Assembly (NCBI RefSeq): GCF_011742165.1
Contig: NZ_JAAQTO010000049.1
Location: 62,001-126,000, forward strand
Reading direction: 5' to 3'
DNA length: 64,000 nt
Source: Billgrantia bachuensis
Lineage (GTDB): Bacteria; Pseudomonadota; Gammaproteobacteria; Pseudomonadales; Halomonadaceae
The notes below the pieces were generated by a model. It had not been told where the DNA came from. It was given only the letters and a program-made list of their open reading frames with translations, and did not search any database. Shown here one piece after another: positions 1 to 8,478 of this stretch. Numbering within the stretch: the first letter of the stretch is position 1; each line of letters opens with the position of its first letter. Both the position numbers and the translations under genes were made by a program.

Positions 1-2
1 GA

Positions 3-344
3 GTTTTTGTTGAATCGTATAGTGGGAAAGTTGATAGCCTTGCTAGGCTTAGAAATCAGTTTGAACACATGCATGGGCAGATTGTATCGGGTGAAACAGG
101 TGACGGTCCGATCTCAATTATCCTTTCAGGGCAAGGTAGGAGTTTAAGCTTTCGAAGGCTAAAGCTTGACATCACATCTTTGTATGATTTGATACATGGT
201 TTATATCAGGTGGTTGCCAGTATGTATCCATCATTTTCGAGCAACGTTCCTGTTTCAAATAGACCATGGGAGCCCAAGAAGCTCACTATCTCTGCCTCCA
301 TGAGTGCAACGGTAATGAGAAAAGGAGAGTCCTCCGATGGCTAA
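3..344 (+). CDS. Hypothetical protein, C-terminal part (integron cassette ORF, 5' end outside window)
   Basis: The reading frame is open from the first bases of the window, so the gene starts upstream; 113 codons are visible. I do not recognise the family. The visible part is a soluble, mixed-composition protein with no membrane segment, including the stretch SLSFRRLKLDITSLYDLIHG. Its TAA stop (342-344) sits inside the start of the attC-like site at 339-423, the usual arrangement in integron cassettes, where the ORF ends in the first arm of its own recombination site. Base composition is visibly more AT-rich than the chromosomal genes further right. The ATG at 69 is probably only an internal methionine. 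Confidence 0.6.
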   Translation, partial: VFVESYSGKVDSLARLRNQFEHMHGQIVSGETGDGPISIILSGQGRSLSFRRLKLDITSLYDLIHGLYQVVASMYPSFSSNVPVSNRPWEPKKLTISASMSATVMRKGESSDG

Positions 345-423
345 CCAGGCCAAGCACAGCGACAGCTTTTCCGTTGCGGCTTCGCCTCCACTACAAAGCT
401 GCGCGTGTTGGCAGCGTTAGTGC
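339..423 (+). other. attC-like integron recombination site 1
   Basis: Outer arms are GGCTAAC (339-345) and GTTAGTGC (416-423). The inner arms GCCAAGCAC (349-357) and GTGTTGGC (405-412) are complementary apart from one extra G at 354, which matches the extrahelical base typical of the L'' arm of attC sites. A further paired stretch, ACAGCTTT with AAAGCTG, encloses the variable loop. The predicted crossover is between G416 and T417. The upstream ORF ends in the first arm and the next ORF begins about 45 bases after the second arm. The outer arms differ from the GTTRRRY consensus at one or two positions. A covariance-model search for attC would settle this. Confidence 0.72.
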
Positions 424-461
424 GAATACTCGCTGCTGAAGGTCGGATATAAGGGGGAATA

Positions 462-1175
462 GTGGTCAAGACGGAAATCCTATCGGTCAGGGATCCGCAG
501 TGGGTCGACGAGAACCGCACCGCGATCAACTGCTGGGTTAGAACGAACACGCTCGTGCAGGAGGTTCCCTTTACGGCTACGCCTTATGATCCGGAGCCCC
601 ACGGGAGAGAGCTTTTCGCGAGGTGCCTAGCTGGCGAGTTTGGAGATATTGCTGCGCCGGAGGCACAGCGCTTGCCTGCCCCCATGCCGCCGGCAGAGGT
701 TCCCGTCCAGCTAAAACGGCTGGAGAGGTTTCTGAGCCACGCAAACCTCGAGAATGCTAGGAAGTCATTTCGCAGTGTCGTGATTGTTTGGGCGTCATTT
801 CTCGACGGCCTTCTAGATGAGTTGCTAGAAATTGAGGCTTTGCGCGCTTCCGCTGCGGGCGAAGCAGTGGGAAAGCCGCCGCACACCTTCGATGACCGGA
901 TCAAGCGAGCCTTCGCCGCCGGATTAATCGATCAGGAAGAGACTGACAGGTGCCTCCACATAAGGCGTATACGGAATGCGGCGGCTCATGATTGGGAGCT
1001 TTCCCTTGAGACAGAAAGTGTACTGCCGGGTCTGCGAGCGCTCCATGAGGCGGATCACTCTGAGGTGTTGGTTTTTCAAGATGACTTAGATTATTTGCTC
1101 CAGCGGGTTTACAGTGCCTCTTGCGCCATGCTCATCATGCGGCTGCTTGAGCGCCTGCCAGTCGAGGCGGCGTAA
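462..1175 (+). CDS. HEPN-like domain protein in an integron cassette
   Basis: This 237-residue soluble protein starts at GTG 462, four bases after the strong ribosome site AAGGGGG (451-457). I do not recognise the N-terminal 70 residues. The C-terminal half is helical and carries RRIRNAAAHDWEL (about residues 168-180). That contains R-N-A-A-A-H, fitting the R-x4-6-H signature of HEPN nucleases and the related DUF4145/MAE_28990-type proteins. HEPN proteins are often toxin or defence ribonucleases, but the motif alone does not prove activity. The gene lies between two attC-like sites, so it is probably a mobile cassette. No partner antitoxin ORF is evident in the cassette. Confidence 0.65.
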   Translation: MVKTEILSVRDPQWVDENRTAINCWVRTNTLVQEVPFTATPYDPEPHGRELFARCLAGEFGDIAAPEAQRLPAPMPPAEVPVQLKRLERFLSHANLENARKSFRSVVIVWASFLDGLLDELLEIEALRASAAGEAVGKPPHTFDDRIKRAFAAGLIDQEETDRCLHIRRIRNAAAHDWELSLETESVLPGLRALHEADHSEVLVFQDDLDYLLQRVYSASCAMLIMRLLERLPVEAA

Positions 1176-1177
1176 AA

Positions 1178-1253
1178 GCGCTAACAAGTCCATTGAGCGA
1201 ACGGACAAAAAAGCTGGCGTTTTTCGTCCGTCGCTTATGTCCAGCGTTACATC
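1178..1253 (+). other. attC-like integron recombination site 2
   Basis: The outer arms are GCGCTAAC (1178-1185) and GTTACATC (1246-1253). The inner arms are GAGCGAACGGAC (1195-1206) and GTCCGTCGCTTATGTCC (1226-1242), complementary over ACGGAC and GCG with one extra A on the left arm. The first arm nearly matches the reverse complement of the bases opening the same cassette (GTTAGTGC at 416-423), as expected because both come together in the excised circle. The tract ATGTCCAGCGTTA is typical of cassette ends. It begins three bases after the stop codon at 1175. No further cassette follows, so this appears to be the distal end of the array. Confidence 0.72.
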
Positions 1254-1316
1254 AGTATTTATTAAATGTCCGCTTATGGCCGAAAGCCATCACTCACCCT
1301 CGGAGCTATCGCCTGT

Positions 1317-2210
1317 TCACATGCGGTGATTCTCTAGTAGGAAGTCCACGAACAATCGCACCCGCGCCGGCATCGCCGAGCCACCCACGAACACCGCATG
1401 AATGGGTTCCCTATCACCGGGATTGAAGGCTTCCAGCAGCGGCACCAGGTCGCCGCGCTGCAAATCCTCGGCCACGCTGAATTCGCCGATGCGCGCGATG
1501 CCGGCGCCCACCCGTGCGAATTGCGCCAGCGCCTCACCGCTACTGCATTCGATATTGCCGCATACCTTGAGGGAGAATGCCTGGTCGTCGCGGATGAACG
1601 GCCAGTTGGGTTCAGCACGTCGGAAGTTGAAGCGCAGGCAGTTGTGTTGCAGCAGGTCTTCCGGTTGCTGCGGCGTGCCGTGGCGCTGGAGATAGGCTGG
1701 GGAGGCCACCACCACCTGGCCGGTATCGCCTATGCGGCGAGCGGTCAGTGGGCTGTCGGGCAGATGGCCAAAGCGCACGGCTACGTCGGCCTGGCCGCCG
1801 AGAATATCGACTACTTCGTCGCCCAGAGTGAGGTCAACAGTGATGTTCGGGTAACGCGCGCTGAATGCGGTCACCAACGGCACGATGGCCAGCCGCCCGT
1901 GGCCGAGCGCAGCACTTACGCGCAAGCGGCCTTTGGGCACGCCCTGGTCAGCAATGGCCTCTTCGACCTCGGCCATATCGGCAAGGATGCGTCGAGCACC
2001 ACGCAGATAGGCCTCGCCTTCGGCGGTAAAAGTGATCGCGCGGGTGGTGCGCAGCAACAGGCGGGTACCGAGGCGTTGTTCGGTGCGCGCGATGATTCGG
2101 CTGACGGCCGAGGGTGTCAGCCCCAACGCTCGCGCAGCGGCCGACAGGCTGCCTTCCTCCGCCACGCTGGCGAACACGACCATTTCGCCTGACCTGCCGC
2201 TAAAGTCCAT
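1317..2210 (-). CDS. LysR-family transcriptional regulator
   Basis: A 297-residue regulator with an N-terminal winged helix-turn-helix (about residues 5-65, with SLSAAARALGLTPSAVSR) followed by a periplasmic-binding-protein-like effector domain (about 90-295). Length and layout are those of the CrgA-type LysR group. The ATG at 2210 is preceded by an AGGAAC-type ribosome site. It is transcribed away from the MFS transporter at 2306, with 95 bases between them, the classic arrangement for a LysR protein controlling its divergent neighbour. The effector cannot be read from the sequence. Confidence 0.93.
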   Translation of the reverse strand: MDFSGRSGEMVVFASVAEEGSLSAAARALGLTPSAVSRIIARTEQRLGTRLLLRTTRAITFTAEGEAYLRGARRILADMAEVEEAIADQGVPKGRLRVSAALGHGRLAIVPLVTAFSARYPNITVDLTLGDEVVDILGGQADVAVRFGHLPDSPLTARRIGDTGQVVVASPAYLQRHGTPQQPEDLLQHNCLRFNFRRAEPNWPFIRDDQAFSLKVCGNIECSSGEALAQFARVGAGIARIGEFSVAEDLQRGDLVPLLEAFNPGDREPIHAVFVGGSAMPARVRLFVDFLLENHRM

Positions 2211-2305
2211 TTGTTCCTCTTAAGCAAAGGTGTTTGCCGTAAAGGCTATCTACCGCTTGCAATGTCCGAATTGTAGCATTCTCGGCATAGATGAGGAGCC
2301 TTTCC

Positions 2306-3472
2306 ATGCGTATAAATCCCCCCCTTGTTGCGCTAGCCATCGGTGCCTTCGGCATCGGTGTCACCGAGTTCTCCCCCATGGGCTTGTTGCCGGGCATCGC
2401 GCTTGATCTCGGCGTTTCCATTCCTGCTGCCGGCCTGCTGGTCAGCGCCTATGCGCTGGGCGTGCTGCTCGGCGCGCCCCTTATGACTCTGACCACGGGC
2501 AGGATCCCCCGGCGTTACCTGCTGATCGGACTGATGGCCATCTTCACTCTGGGCAACCTGATGTCGGCGCTGGCGACTGACTACTACAGCCTGCTTGTCG
2601 CCCGGCTGGTGACCTCGCTTAATCACGGCGCCTTCTTTGGCGTCGGCTCCATCGTCGCCGCCAGTCTGGTCGCGCCGGACAAACGGGCGGGGGCGGTGGC
2701 GGCGATGTTCATGGGCCTGACCCTGGCGACCATCGGTGGCGTGCCGTTGGCAGCCTGGTTTGGCGAGGTGTTCGGCTGGCGCACGGCGTTCTGGGGCATT
2801 ACCGCCCTTGGTGTGTTGACCATGTTTGCGCTGTGGTTCGCATTGCCCAATGTGCCTCTGCCGAAAGGCGGCGGCGTGCTGGCTGAAATTCGCGTGCTGG
2901 GTCGTGGCTCTGTGCTGGCAGCCTTGGCCCTGACCGTGATCGGGTCCAGTGCGATGTTTACCGTATTCACCTATATCGCGCCGATCCTCAGCAGCGAGAC
3001 CCAGGCGTCCACCACCTTCATCACCGCCATGCTAGTGCTATACGGCATCGGCCTGACGTTGGGCAACATATGGGGCGGAAAGGCGGCGGATCGCTCTGTC
3101 GACCACACCCTGATCGTCTCGCTGAGTGCGCTGATCTTGGTATTGCTGGCGTTCACGGTGCTGATGCGCTGGCCGCTACCGGCTGCTGCGGCCATTCTGA
3201 TCTGGGGTATCGCCAGCTTCGCCATTGTGCCGCCGCTGCAGATGCGGGTGATGGAAGCCGCCAAGGACGCGCCCAACTTGGCCTCGGCTGTGAACATCGG
3301 CGCCTTCAACCTGGGCAATGCGATTGGCGCGGCGCTGGGTGGTGCGGTGATCAACGTCGGCCTGGGCTACCCGGCGATTTCCCTGGCCGGTGCGGCGATG
3401 GCCATGCTGGGGCTGTTGATGGTGTTGGGGTTTGCCTGGCGTTCCAGGGCGGTGGCGGCTGCAGTGGTGTAA
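2306..3472 (+). CDS. MFS efflux transporter, arabinose-efflux/YdhP-like
   Basis: A 388-residue inner-membrane protein with about 12 predicted hydrophobic helices. Family features of the drug:H+ antiporter DHA1 (AraJ/SotB/YdhP-like) group are visible: the start AIGAFGIGVTEFSPMGLLP, the motif A-like loop GRIPRR (about residue 66), and SLNHGAFFGVG in helix 4. The start is taken at ATG 2306, because GAGGAG at 2293-2298 gives ideal spacing. An in-frame ATG at 2291 overlaps that ribosome site and is less likely. It is divergent from the LysR gene at 1317-2210, which probably regulates it. Likely exports a small molecule by proton exchange; the substrate is unknown. Confidence 0.9.
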   Translation: MRINPPLVALAIGAFGIGVTEFSPMGLLPGIALDLGVSIPAAGLLVSAYALGVLLGAPLMTLTTGRIPRRYLLIGLMAIFTLGNLMSALATDYYSLLVARLVTSLNHGAFFGVGSIVAASLVAPDKRAGAVAAMFMGLTLATIGGVPLAAWFGEVFGWRTAFWGITALGVLTMFALWFALPNVPLPKGGGVLAEIRVLGRGSVLAALALTVIGSSAMFTVFTYIAPILSSETQASTTFITAMLVLYGIGLTLGNIWGGKAADRSVDHTLIVSLSALILVLLAFTVLMRWPLPAAAAILIWGIASFAIVPPLQMRVMEAAKDAPNLASAVNIGAFNLGNAIGAALGGAVINVGLGYPAISLAGAAMAMLGLLMVLGFAWRSRAVAAAVV

Positions 3473-3863
3473 AGGCCGGCCTGTGTCAACTGGGGAAGCC
3501 ACGGTTTGAATGAATCGTGGCCTGTCCCCGATTCATTGCTGGCCTACGGCGCATCCTTGCTTTCGCAGGCCTGAGCAGTCGCAACGGGGATTGGCCTAGC
3601 TAGCTTATGGCCTGGCGTCAATCGAGCCCATTGAGCGGCAGCTTCTGGCCGATAGCAGCTATGTACAATATCGTCGTTTTCTATCTCTCGCAGACCGCCC
3701 TCCAGGAAGCCTTGGTGGGCGGTTTTACGTAAAAAGGTTACGTTTGGCTTTCTACGTGTAGAAATCGCGGGTTTGCGCAGCATGAGCCAGACGGATCGAT
3801 CGCCACGAGGAAGTCGAGAAGACCTTATACAGCCACGCGACGAGATCACTCGGCGAGTCCGCT
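3473..3863. other. Intergenic region with hairpins, no gene supported
   Basis: About 390 bases between the MFS gene and the EAL gene. Two overlapping, mutually exclusive hairpins follow the MFS stop: CCACGGTT pairing with AATCGTGG (3498-3519), and AATGAATCG (3509-3517) pairing with CGATTCATT (3529-3537). Neither has a T tract. A clearer terminator-like stem lies at 3694-3726. ORFs across this region are rich in arginine and proline and lack plausible ribosome sites, so I annotate none of them. Confidence 0.5.
3694..3726 (+). terminator. Terminator-like hairpin
   Basis: ACCGCCC (3694-3700) pairs with GGGCGGT (3717-3723) across a 16-base loop, and TTTT (3723-3726) follows. No gene lies just upstream on the plus strand, so it may act at the end of the MFS transcript 220 bases away or mark a lost gene. 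Confidence 0.45.
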
Positions 3864-6083
3864 CTAGGCCCACTCTAGGTAATGCTTACCCATCATCCGA
3901 TACACTTCCTCCGCTGCGATGGGGTGCGATATCACATAGCCTTGCGCAGTATCGCAACCCAGCTCGGCCAGTGCCTCCAGGGTGGCTTGATCCTCGATGC
4001 CTTCTGCGGTCACCTTGAGACCTAAGGTATGGGCCAGTTCGATTGTTGATGCGACGATGGCATAATCGCGCCGGTTTTCACGCATATTCCGAATAAAACT
4101 GCGGTCCAGCTTGACCTCTTCGATGGGGAATCGACTCAGGTAGGAGAGAGACGCATAGCCGGTACCGAAATCATCGACGGCACAGTCGATACCAATTTCC
4201 CGCAACGTGGCGATGACCCTCTGGGTATGATCATGGTCTTGGATCACCCCGGTCTCGGTAATCTCCAGCCGTAGGCCCTGTAGGCTGGTCGTCCTCTTGT
4301 CGCGGAGGAAACCCACCAGACCGGCTCCATCGGATAAATCCTGGGCGGCTATATTGACGCTGATGCCAAAGTCGGGATCTCGTGTGCGACAGCGAGCCAG
4401 CTCCTCGATGGCTTCATCGATTACCCAGCGGGTGAGGCGGGTGATCATGCCGGCCTTTTCCAGGAGGGGGATAAAGTGACCTGGCGATATGAAGCCCAGC
4501 CGCGGGTGTTCCCAACGGATTAGCGCCTCGGCCTCGCGGATGCGGCCGCTGGCCAGATCCAGCTTGGGTTGATAGACCAGACGCATGTCACGAGTGCCAT
4601 GCTGGCGAAAATCGTGCAGCAGGATCAAGTCTCGAGGATCGGGCTGTAACTGAGGCGTATAAACACACCAAGTGTTGCCCTTGGCGTGTGCCGAGGCATA
4701 AGCCGTGACAGCGCGGCGTAACAGCTCTTCGGCGTGAATGGAGGCGGAGTCTTTGCCACCGTCGCCGGCACGTCCGATGCTAATGCCCATTACGACCCCC
4801 GGATCGACATAGAGCCCTTCGATATAGAAGGAGGTAGTCAGTCGAGCCATCGTTTCTTCCGGGGAAAGCTCCTGCGGAGTGATGAGAGCAAAGGTGCCTG
4901 TGCCGAGATGGGATACCAGAGGGAAGCCCAAGTGTTCCACATGGTAGCCATAGTCTTTGATCAGTTTCTCGTGACCGGTGCGACCAAAAGTGCTAGTGAC
5001 CGAATCCAGACTCTGCAACCGCAGGAAGACCAAGGTAGGTGACCAGTCGGGTGCTTCATTTAGCCTACGTTCCAGGTCGTCGATAAAGGCTTGCCGGTTG
5101 GGCAGGCCGGTCGCTGCATCATACTCCGCTTGGTCACGCAGCTGTTTCTCCAGGCGGCGACGGGACTGCAACTCCGTGGTCAGTTGACGAGTTTTCCGGG
5201 CCACCTGACGCTTCAGGACCCAGGCGCCAATCAGTCCGAGCAAGGCCAACAGCAGTATCGGCGCGATGATCCAGGCCAAGGTATTCAGATGATCGGCTAT
5301 GGTCGGTTTACGCCACTCCAGCTCGGGGAGCCACTTCTGATAAATGGCGAAGTAGATACCGTCGGACTGCATGGCCGCGAGTTGAAAGTTCAGCCACTCC
5401 AGCAGATCGCTGTTGCCCTTGCGCACGGCGAAGACATAGGGGCGCGGCCAGAAAGGCGAACTGGTACTCCGCACATCGTAATCGGCGGCAAGGCGTTTGG
5501 CGCTAAGCGTAGCTTCAACGCAGGCATCGGCTTCCCTGGCATGTACTGCCAGAATGCAGGCCCGCTCGCTTTTCACGGGGTACAGGCGGATATCGGGATG
5601 CTCTTCTGCCAGTTGCTCCTGTGCATAGCCAGCCGTCGTGACAGCGACAGTTTTTCCTCTCAGGGCGTCCAGGTTGCTGAAGCGCTCACCCTCGGTATGA
5701 GAAAATATGCTGTGGAACTGGTGATAAAAGGGGTTGGTGAAATCATATTGCTGGCGACGGCGCTCCGAAGCGAAGAGAGCAACCGCATCGGCCTCACCAC
5801 TCTCGACAGCATGCAAGGCTGTCTCCCACGCCGTAAGCCGATGCTCCGCCGTTACCCCACCCTGCTGTGCCATGGCGTCCTGCAGGTCGATAACAAACCC
5901 CTTGGCTTGCCCTTGGGCGTCGAGCCATTGGAAGGGCGCATAAGTGGCAGAACCCGCGAAGACGATATCTTCGCTCCGGTCGGGGTGCAGGTTTCCCAGC
6001 GCGCTCTTGGGGAGGAGCCCAACGAGAAACAGGCCGGCCGCTAGCATCAGGAGGCAAAGTAGGCCGGCACGGTTGGCAAGCAT
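3864..6083 (-). CDS. Periplasmic sensor cyclic-di-GMP phosphodiesterase (SBP_bac_3 / degenerate GGDEF / EAL)
   Basis: A 739-residue membrane protein: signal or anchor helix (about 5-28), an amino-acid-binding-protein-like periplasmic sensor (about 38-265), a membrane helix (about 270-292), a GGDEF-like domain (about 310-470) and a C-terminal EAL domain (about 480-735). In the GGDEF domain the active loop reads LGTGTF in place of GGDEF, so cyclase activity is unlikely. The EAL domain keeps the catalytic set: EAEALIRW, SVNIAAQDL, LEITETG, DDFGTGYASLSYL, KLDRSFI, TAEGIE and AQGY. I infer an active phosphodiesterase that lowers cyclic-di-GMP in response to a periplasmic ligand. It is divergent from a PilZ protein gene at 6329. 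Confidence 0.93.
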   Translation of the reverse strand: MLANRAGLLCLLMLAAGLFLVGLLPKSALGNLHPDRSEDIVFAGSATYAPFQWLDAQGQAKGFVIDLQDAMAQQGGVTAEHRLTAWETALHAVESGEADAVALFASERRRQQYDFTNPFYHQFHSIFSHTEGERFSNLDALRGKTVAVTTAGYAQEQLAEEHPDIRLYPVKSERACILAVHAREADACVEATLSAKRLAADYDVRSTSSPFWPRPYVFAVRKGNSDLLEWLNFQLAAMQSDGIYFAIYQKWLPELEWRKPTIADHLNTLAWIIAPILLLALLGLIGAWVLKRQVARKTRQLTTELQSRRRLEKQLRDQAEYDAATGLPNRQAFIDDLERRLNEAPDWSPTLVFLRLQSLDSVTSTFGRTGHEKLIKDYGYHVEHLGFPLVSHLGTGTFALITPQELSPEETMARLTTSFYIEGLYVDPGVVMGISIGRAGDGGKDSASIHAEELLRRAVTAYASAHAKGNTWCVYTPQLQPDPRDLILLHDFRQHGTRDMRLVYQPKLDLASGRIREAEALIRWEHPRLGFISPGHFIPLLEKAGMITRLTRWVIDEAIEELARCRTRDPDFGISVNIAAQDLSDGAGLVGFLRDKRTTSLQGLRLEITETGVIQDHDHTQRVIATLREIGIDCAVDDFGTGYASLSYLSRFPIEEVKLDRSFIRNMRENRRDYAIVASTIELAHTLGLKVTAEGIEDQATLEALAELGCDTAQGYVISHPIAAEEVYRMMGKHYLEWA

Positions 6084-6328
6084 CAGCGTTCCTTGATCGC
6101 TAGAGAATTTTGTTAGTTTGTTAAGTACACTTTACCTTGCACAGTACGATCTACCAAGTGGCTCTAGGTCGGATGGGCGAGAAGCTGGCCGTCCTTCTTC
6201 CTAGCACTCCAAGGAGCAGATCTAGGTTTCCATGCCAAGCGAAGAAGGAGCTTGCCGGCAATCTCTCTGAGCTTAAAGAATTATTCTAAGATTTTCTTGA
6301 TATCCTCCCGACGACAGCAGGAAACACC

Positions 6329-8059
6329 ATGGTTACTCCTCGCTCTGGAAACCCCTCCGCACACGTGGTTCGGTCATTGCTACAACACCGGCATGAGCTA
6401 TCGGTGTATTCGAAATATGCGCGCTATGCCCTGCCAGCGGAGGTCACGGAGCTGGATCTGGAGGCAGGCCACCTGGTGCTGGAGGCGGAGTACGGCGGCG
6501 CCGACATGGACCACTATATCAGCGATGGCTGCTTGAGCTTTGATATCGAAGCGCTCAAGGTCCCTGAGATCAGCGAGCGCGAGGTGTTCACTCTCAGCAA
6601 CGTGCCGGTGAAAGTCCTGAAGACGGATAGCACGACCTATCGCCTGGAGTGTCAGCTGCCGGAGTCGGTCTTCGTGAAGGAGAGTCGCGGGGCGGTTCGC
6701 ATCCCCTTTATCTTGGGGATGCAGGCGCGCGTTAGCGTCGAGGTGTATCTCCATGAGCTCAGCATCCCGGGACGGTTGCGGAACCTCTCCGTCGGCGGCT
6801 GCATGGTGGATATCGCGCTTGCCGATAGCATCGCTATTAGCGTGGAACAGATCGTACCCGGGGTCACCCTGGAGTTCCCCAACGGAGAGAGCTTCTTCGC
6901 CGAAGCCAGCGTTCGCCATATGCGCCCATTTGGTAACCATGGCTACGCCGCCGTGGGTCTACAATTCATCAACCTGTCAGCGACTCAGACGGAAGCCCTT
7001 TACCATTACGTGTCGGAAGCGGAGCGCGAGGCTGCTTATCGATCAGGCGTCAACGACAAGGTGTCCAGCCACTCCCCACTGTTCATTCCTGGAGCCAAGG
7101 AGACAAAAATCCTGCAGCGCGAAGAGCAGGAGCGCCAGAAGCGCGCTCATCAAACCCCCATGCAGCGCGGTGTCAAGGAAGTGGCTCATCAGCTTCAGGT
7201 TGGGCTTATGTACATGAAAACGCGTGACTTTTTTCCAGAAGAGACGCTGTACGATTGTGCAGACACGTTGCTGTACCTGGTAGGCCAGGATCGCAAGGGG
7301 TTCCTCTATGCACTGACCTTTCTGCGCGACGAGCCGGACTGGGTACGTCACGCCGTTCAGGTTGCCGGACAATTGGCCGACATGTTGCTGCTACGTGACC
7401 CCCACTCGCCCCAGGTACGTGAAGCTGTCTTGGGCGCTCTGCTACATACCATGGGCAAACCGCTATTGGTCAGCCAAGAGCTTCCATCGCTCAAGGTGCA
7501 CATGAAGCCCCACCAGAAAGAAATTTTGAAAGGTCATGTGGGGGCGCTCCGGAAGAAATTACAGACACTTGGCTGGATGCCGAGCCCGACCTGTCGCGAT
7601 GTGTTTGAGAATTCCAACGAACGGCTCGATGGATCCGGCTACCCAGCTGGCAGACGAGGTGATCAGCTTTCAGAAGTGGCGAAGCTGGCTTCGGTACTCA
7701 AGGCGGTGAATAAACTCACCCATGAACGCAACGGGATTCCTCCTCGATCACCGCTCGATGCCTACCGCTGGGTGAATGACGCTGCCGGCGCTTACGACAA
7801 GACGATACTCGTCGAGTACATCCAACACTACGGCCTCTATCCGATCGGCAGTCTGGCGAAGTTCTCGGGTGGCTTCCTAGCCTGGATCATGGACATCGAT
7901 GCCAAAGGAATGCCTATCAAGGTAAACGTCGTCAAGAACCTATCGTTCAAAGACACGAATATCGATTATGTCTTGAGTGCAGGCGACTTCTCTCAAATAG
8001 GAAAGCTCGAAGGCGTAGTCAATCCAGCAGACTACGGTGTGCGACTCATCAAAGCATGA
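6329..8059 (+). CDS. PilZ-domain protein with degenerate HD-GYP-like domain
   Basis: A 576-residue cytoplasmic protein. The N-terminal third resembles YcgR: a flagellar-brake-like region, then PilZ, with RGAVRIPF (about residue 119) and LRNLSVGGC (about 150) standing for the RxxxR and D/NxSxxG cyclic-di-GMP contacts, the second with N in place of D. The C-terminal half follows the HD-GYP fold: HTMGK where active enzymes have HDxGK, and NERLDGSGYPAG where they have HHExxDGSGYP. The key metal ligands are therefore partly missing, so I expect binding or scaffolding rather than hydrolysis. A ribosome site AGGAA lies about 7 bases before ATG 6329. It is divergent from the EAL gene at 3864-6083, which suggests a signalling pair. 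Confidence 0.88.
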   Translation: MVTPRSGNPSAHVVRSLLQHRHELSVYSKYARYALPAEVTELDLEAGHLVLEAEYGGADMDHYISDGCLSFDIEALKVPEISEREVFTLSNVPVKVLKTDSTTYRLECQLPESVFVKESRGAVRIPFILGMQARVSVEVYLHELSIPGRLRNLSVGGCMVDIALADSIAISVEQIVPGVTLEFPNGESFFAEASVRHMRPFGNHGYAAVGLQFINLSATQTEALYHYVSEAEREAAYRSGVNDKVSSHSPLFIPGAKETKILQREEQERQKRAHQTPMQRGVKEVAHQLQVGLMYMKTRDFFPEETLYDCADTLLYLVGQDRKGFLYALTFLRDEPDWVRHAVQVAGQLADMLLLRDPHSPQVREAVLGALLHTMGKPLLVSQELPSLKVHMKPHQKEILKGHVGALRKKLQTLGWMPSPTCRDVFENSNERLDGSGYPAGRRGDQLSEVAKLASVLKAVNKLTHERNGIPPRSPLDAYRWVNDAAGAYDKTILVEYIQHYGLYPIGSLAKFSGGFLAWIMDIDAKGMPIKVNVVKNLSFKDTNIDYVLSAGDFSQIGKLEGVVNPADYGVRLIKA

Positions 8060-8400
8060 CGCTAAGCCGATCGAGGGCACTCTGTCCGGACAAGGCTTGA
8101 TTGCACATCATGTCTTGCATCCCGAAAGGAGACCCGGCCATGCGGCCGGGCCCATCCCGTTGGGGTGACTGATACGTCTTCCATGACGCACCTTTCCGTG
8201 TCCTTCATCTCCTGACCGTACAGACTGCCACGCAGGTGCTGGCCTGGTCAGGATGAAAATCCTGCCAAAGATGGCTTAGTAAGCTGCCTTCGAACGCTGT
8301 GCTGTCGATTGGCATGACAATCCGTTCAGGGCACTATGCAAAAAGAATGAAGGTTTCCGTGTCTGGGAAGCAGAGCAAACAAACGTCCTGCTCCCAACCT
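8060..8400. other. Intergenic region with a GC hairpin and a possible gene remnant
   Basis: CCCGGCC (8133-8139) pairs with GGCCGGG (8144-8150) across a 4-base loop, without a T tract; it may help end the PilZ transcript. From about 8281 a plus-strand frame reads like coding sequence (AAFERCAVDWHDNPFRALCK, then KNEGFRVWEAEQTN) and runs into the repeat at 8401, where it stops. It has no start codon or ribosome site, so at most it is a fragment of an unidentified gene. Confidence 0.35.
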
Positions 8401-8467
8401 CACCTCCCTCTCACTCAATCACCTCATAATGCTCGCGCAGAACCAGCGCTGCGACGGGGAGCGGTGG
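8401..8467 (-). pseudogene. Remnant of a LysR gene 3' end (left copy of a direct repeat)
   Basis: Read on the minus strand this gives SQRWFCASIM and then a stop, matching the last residues SQRWFCESIIEAI of the LysR protein encoded at 10792-11691. At the DNA level the 38 bases ending at 8465 match the corresponding bases near 10820-10857 with about three mismatches. Only the gene tail is present. The copy is in the same orientation as the intact gene, so the SDR-DoxX-LysR block between them is bounded by direct repeats. Confidence 0.7.
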
Positions 8468-8478
8468 AAACCCGGCAA

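Noticed and set aside
341..550. Minus-strand ORF of 69 codons
   Set aside because: It is the translation of attC site 1 and the start of the next cassette; no ribosome site.
1254..1316. Possible third attC after 1253
   Set aside because: Contains a small ATGGC/GCCAT hairpin and a TGTCCGCTTATGG tract reminiscent of attC site 2, but there is no paired outer arm or cassette ORF.
3544..3873. Minus-strand ORF of 109 codons after the MFS gene
   Set aside because: Runs across a terminator-like hairpin, overlaps the end of the EAL gene and has arginine-rich, low-quality composition.
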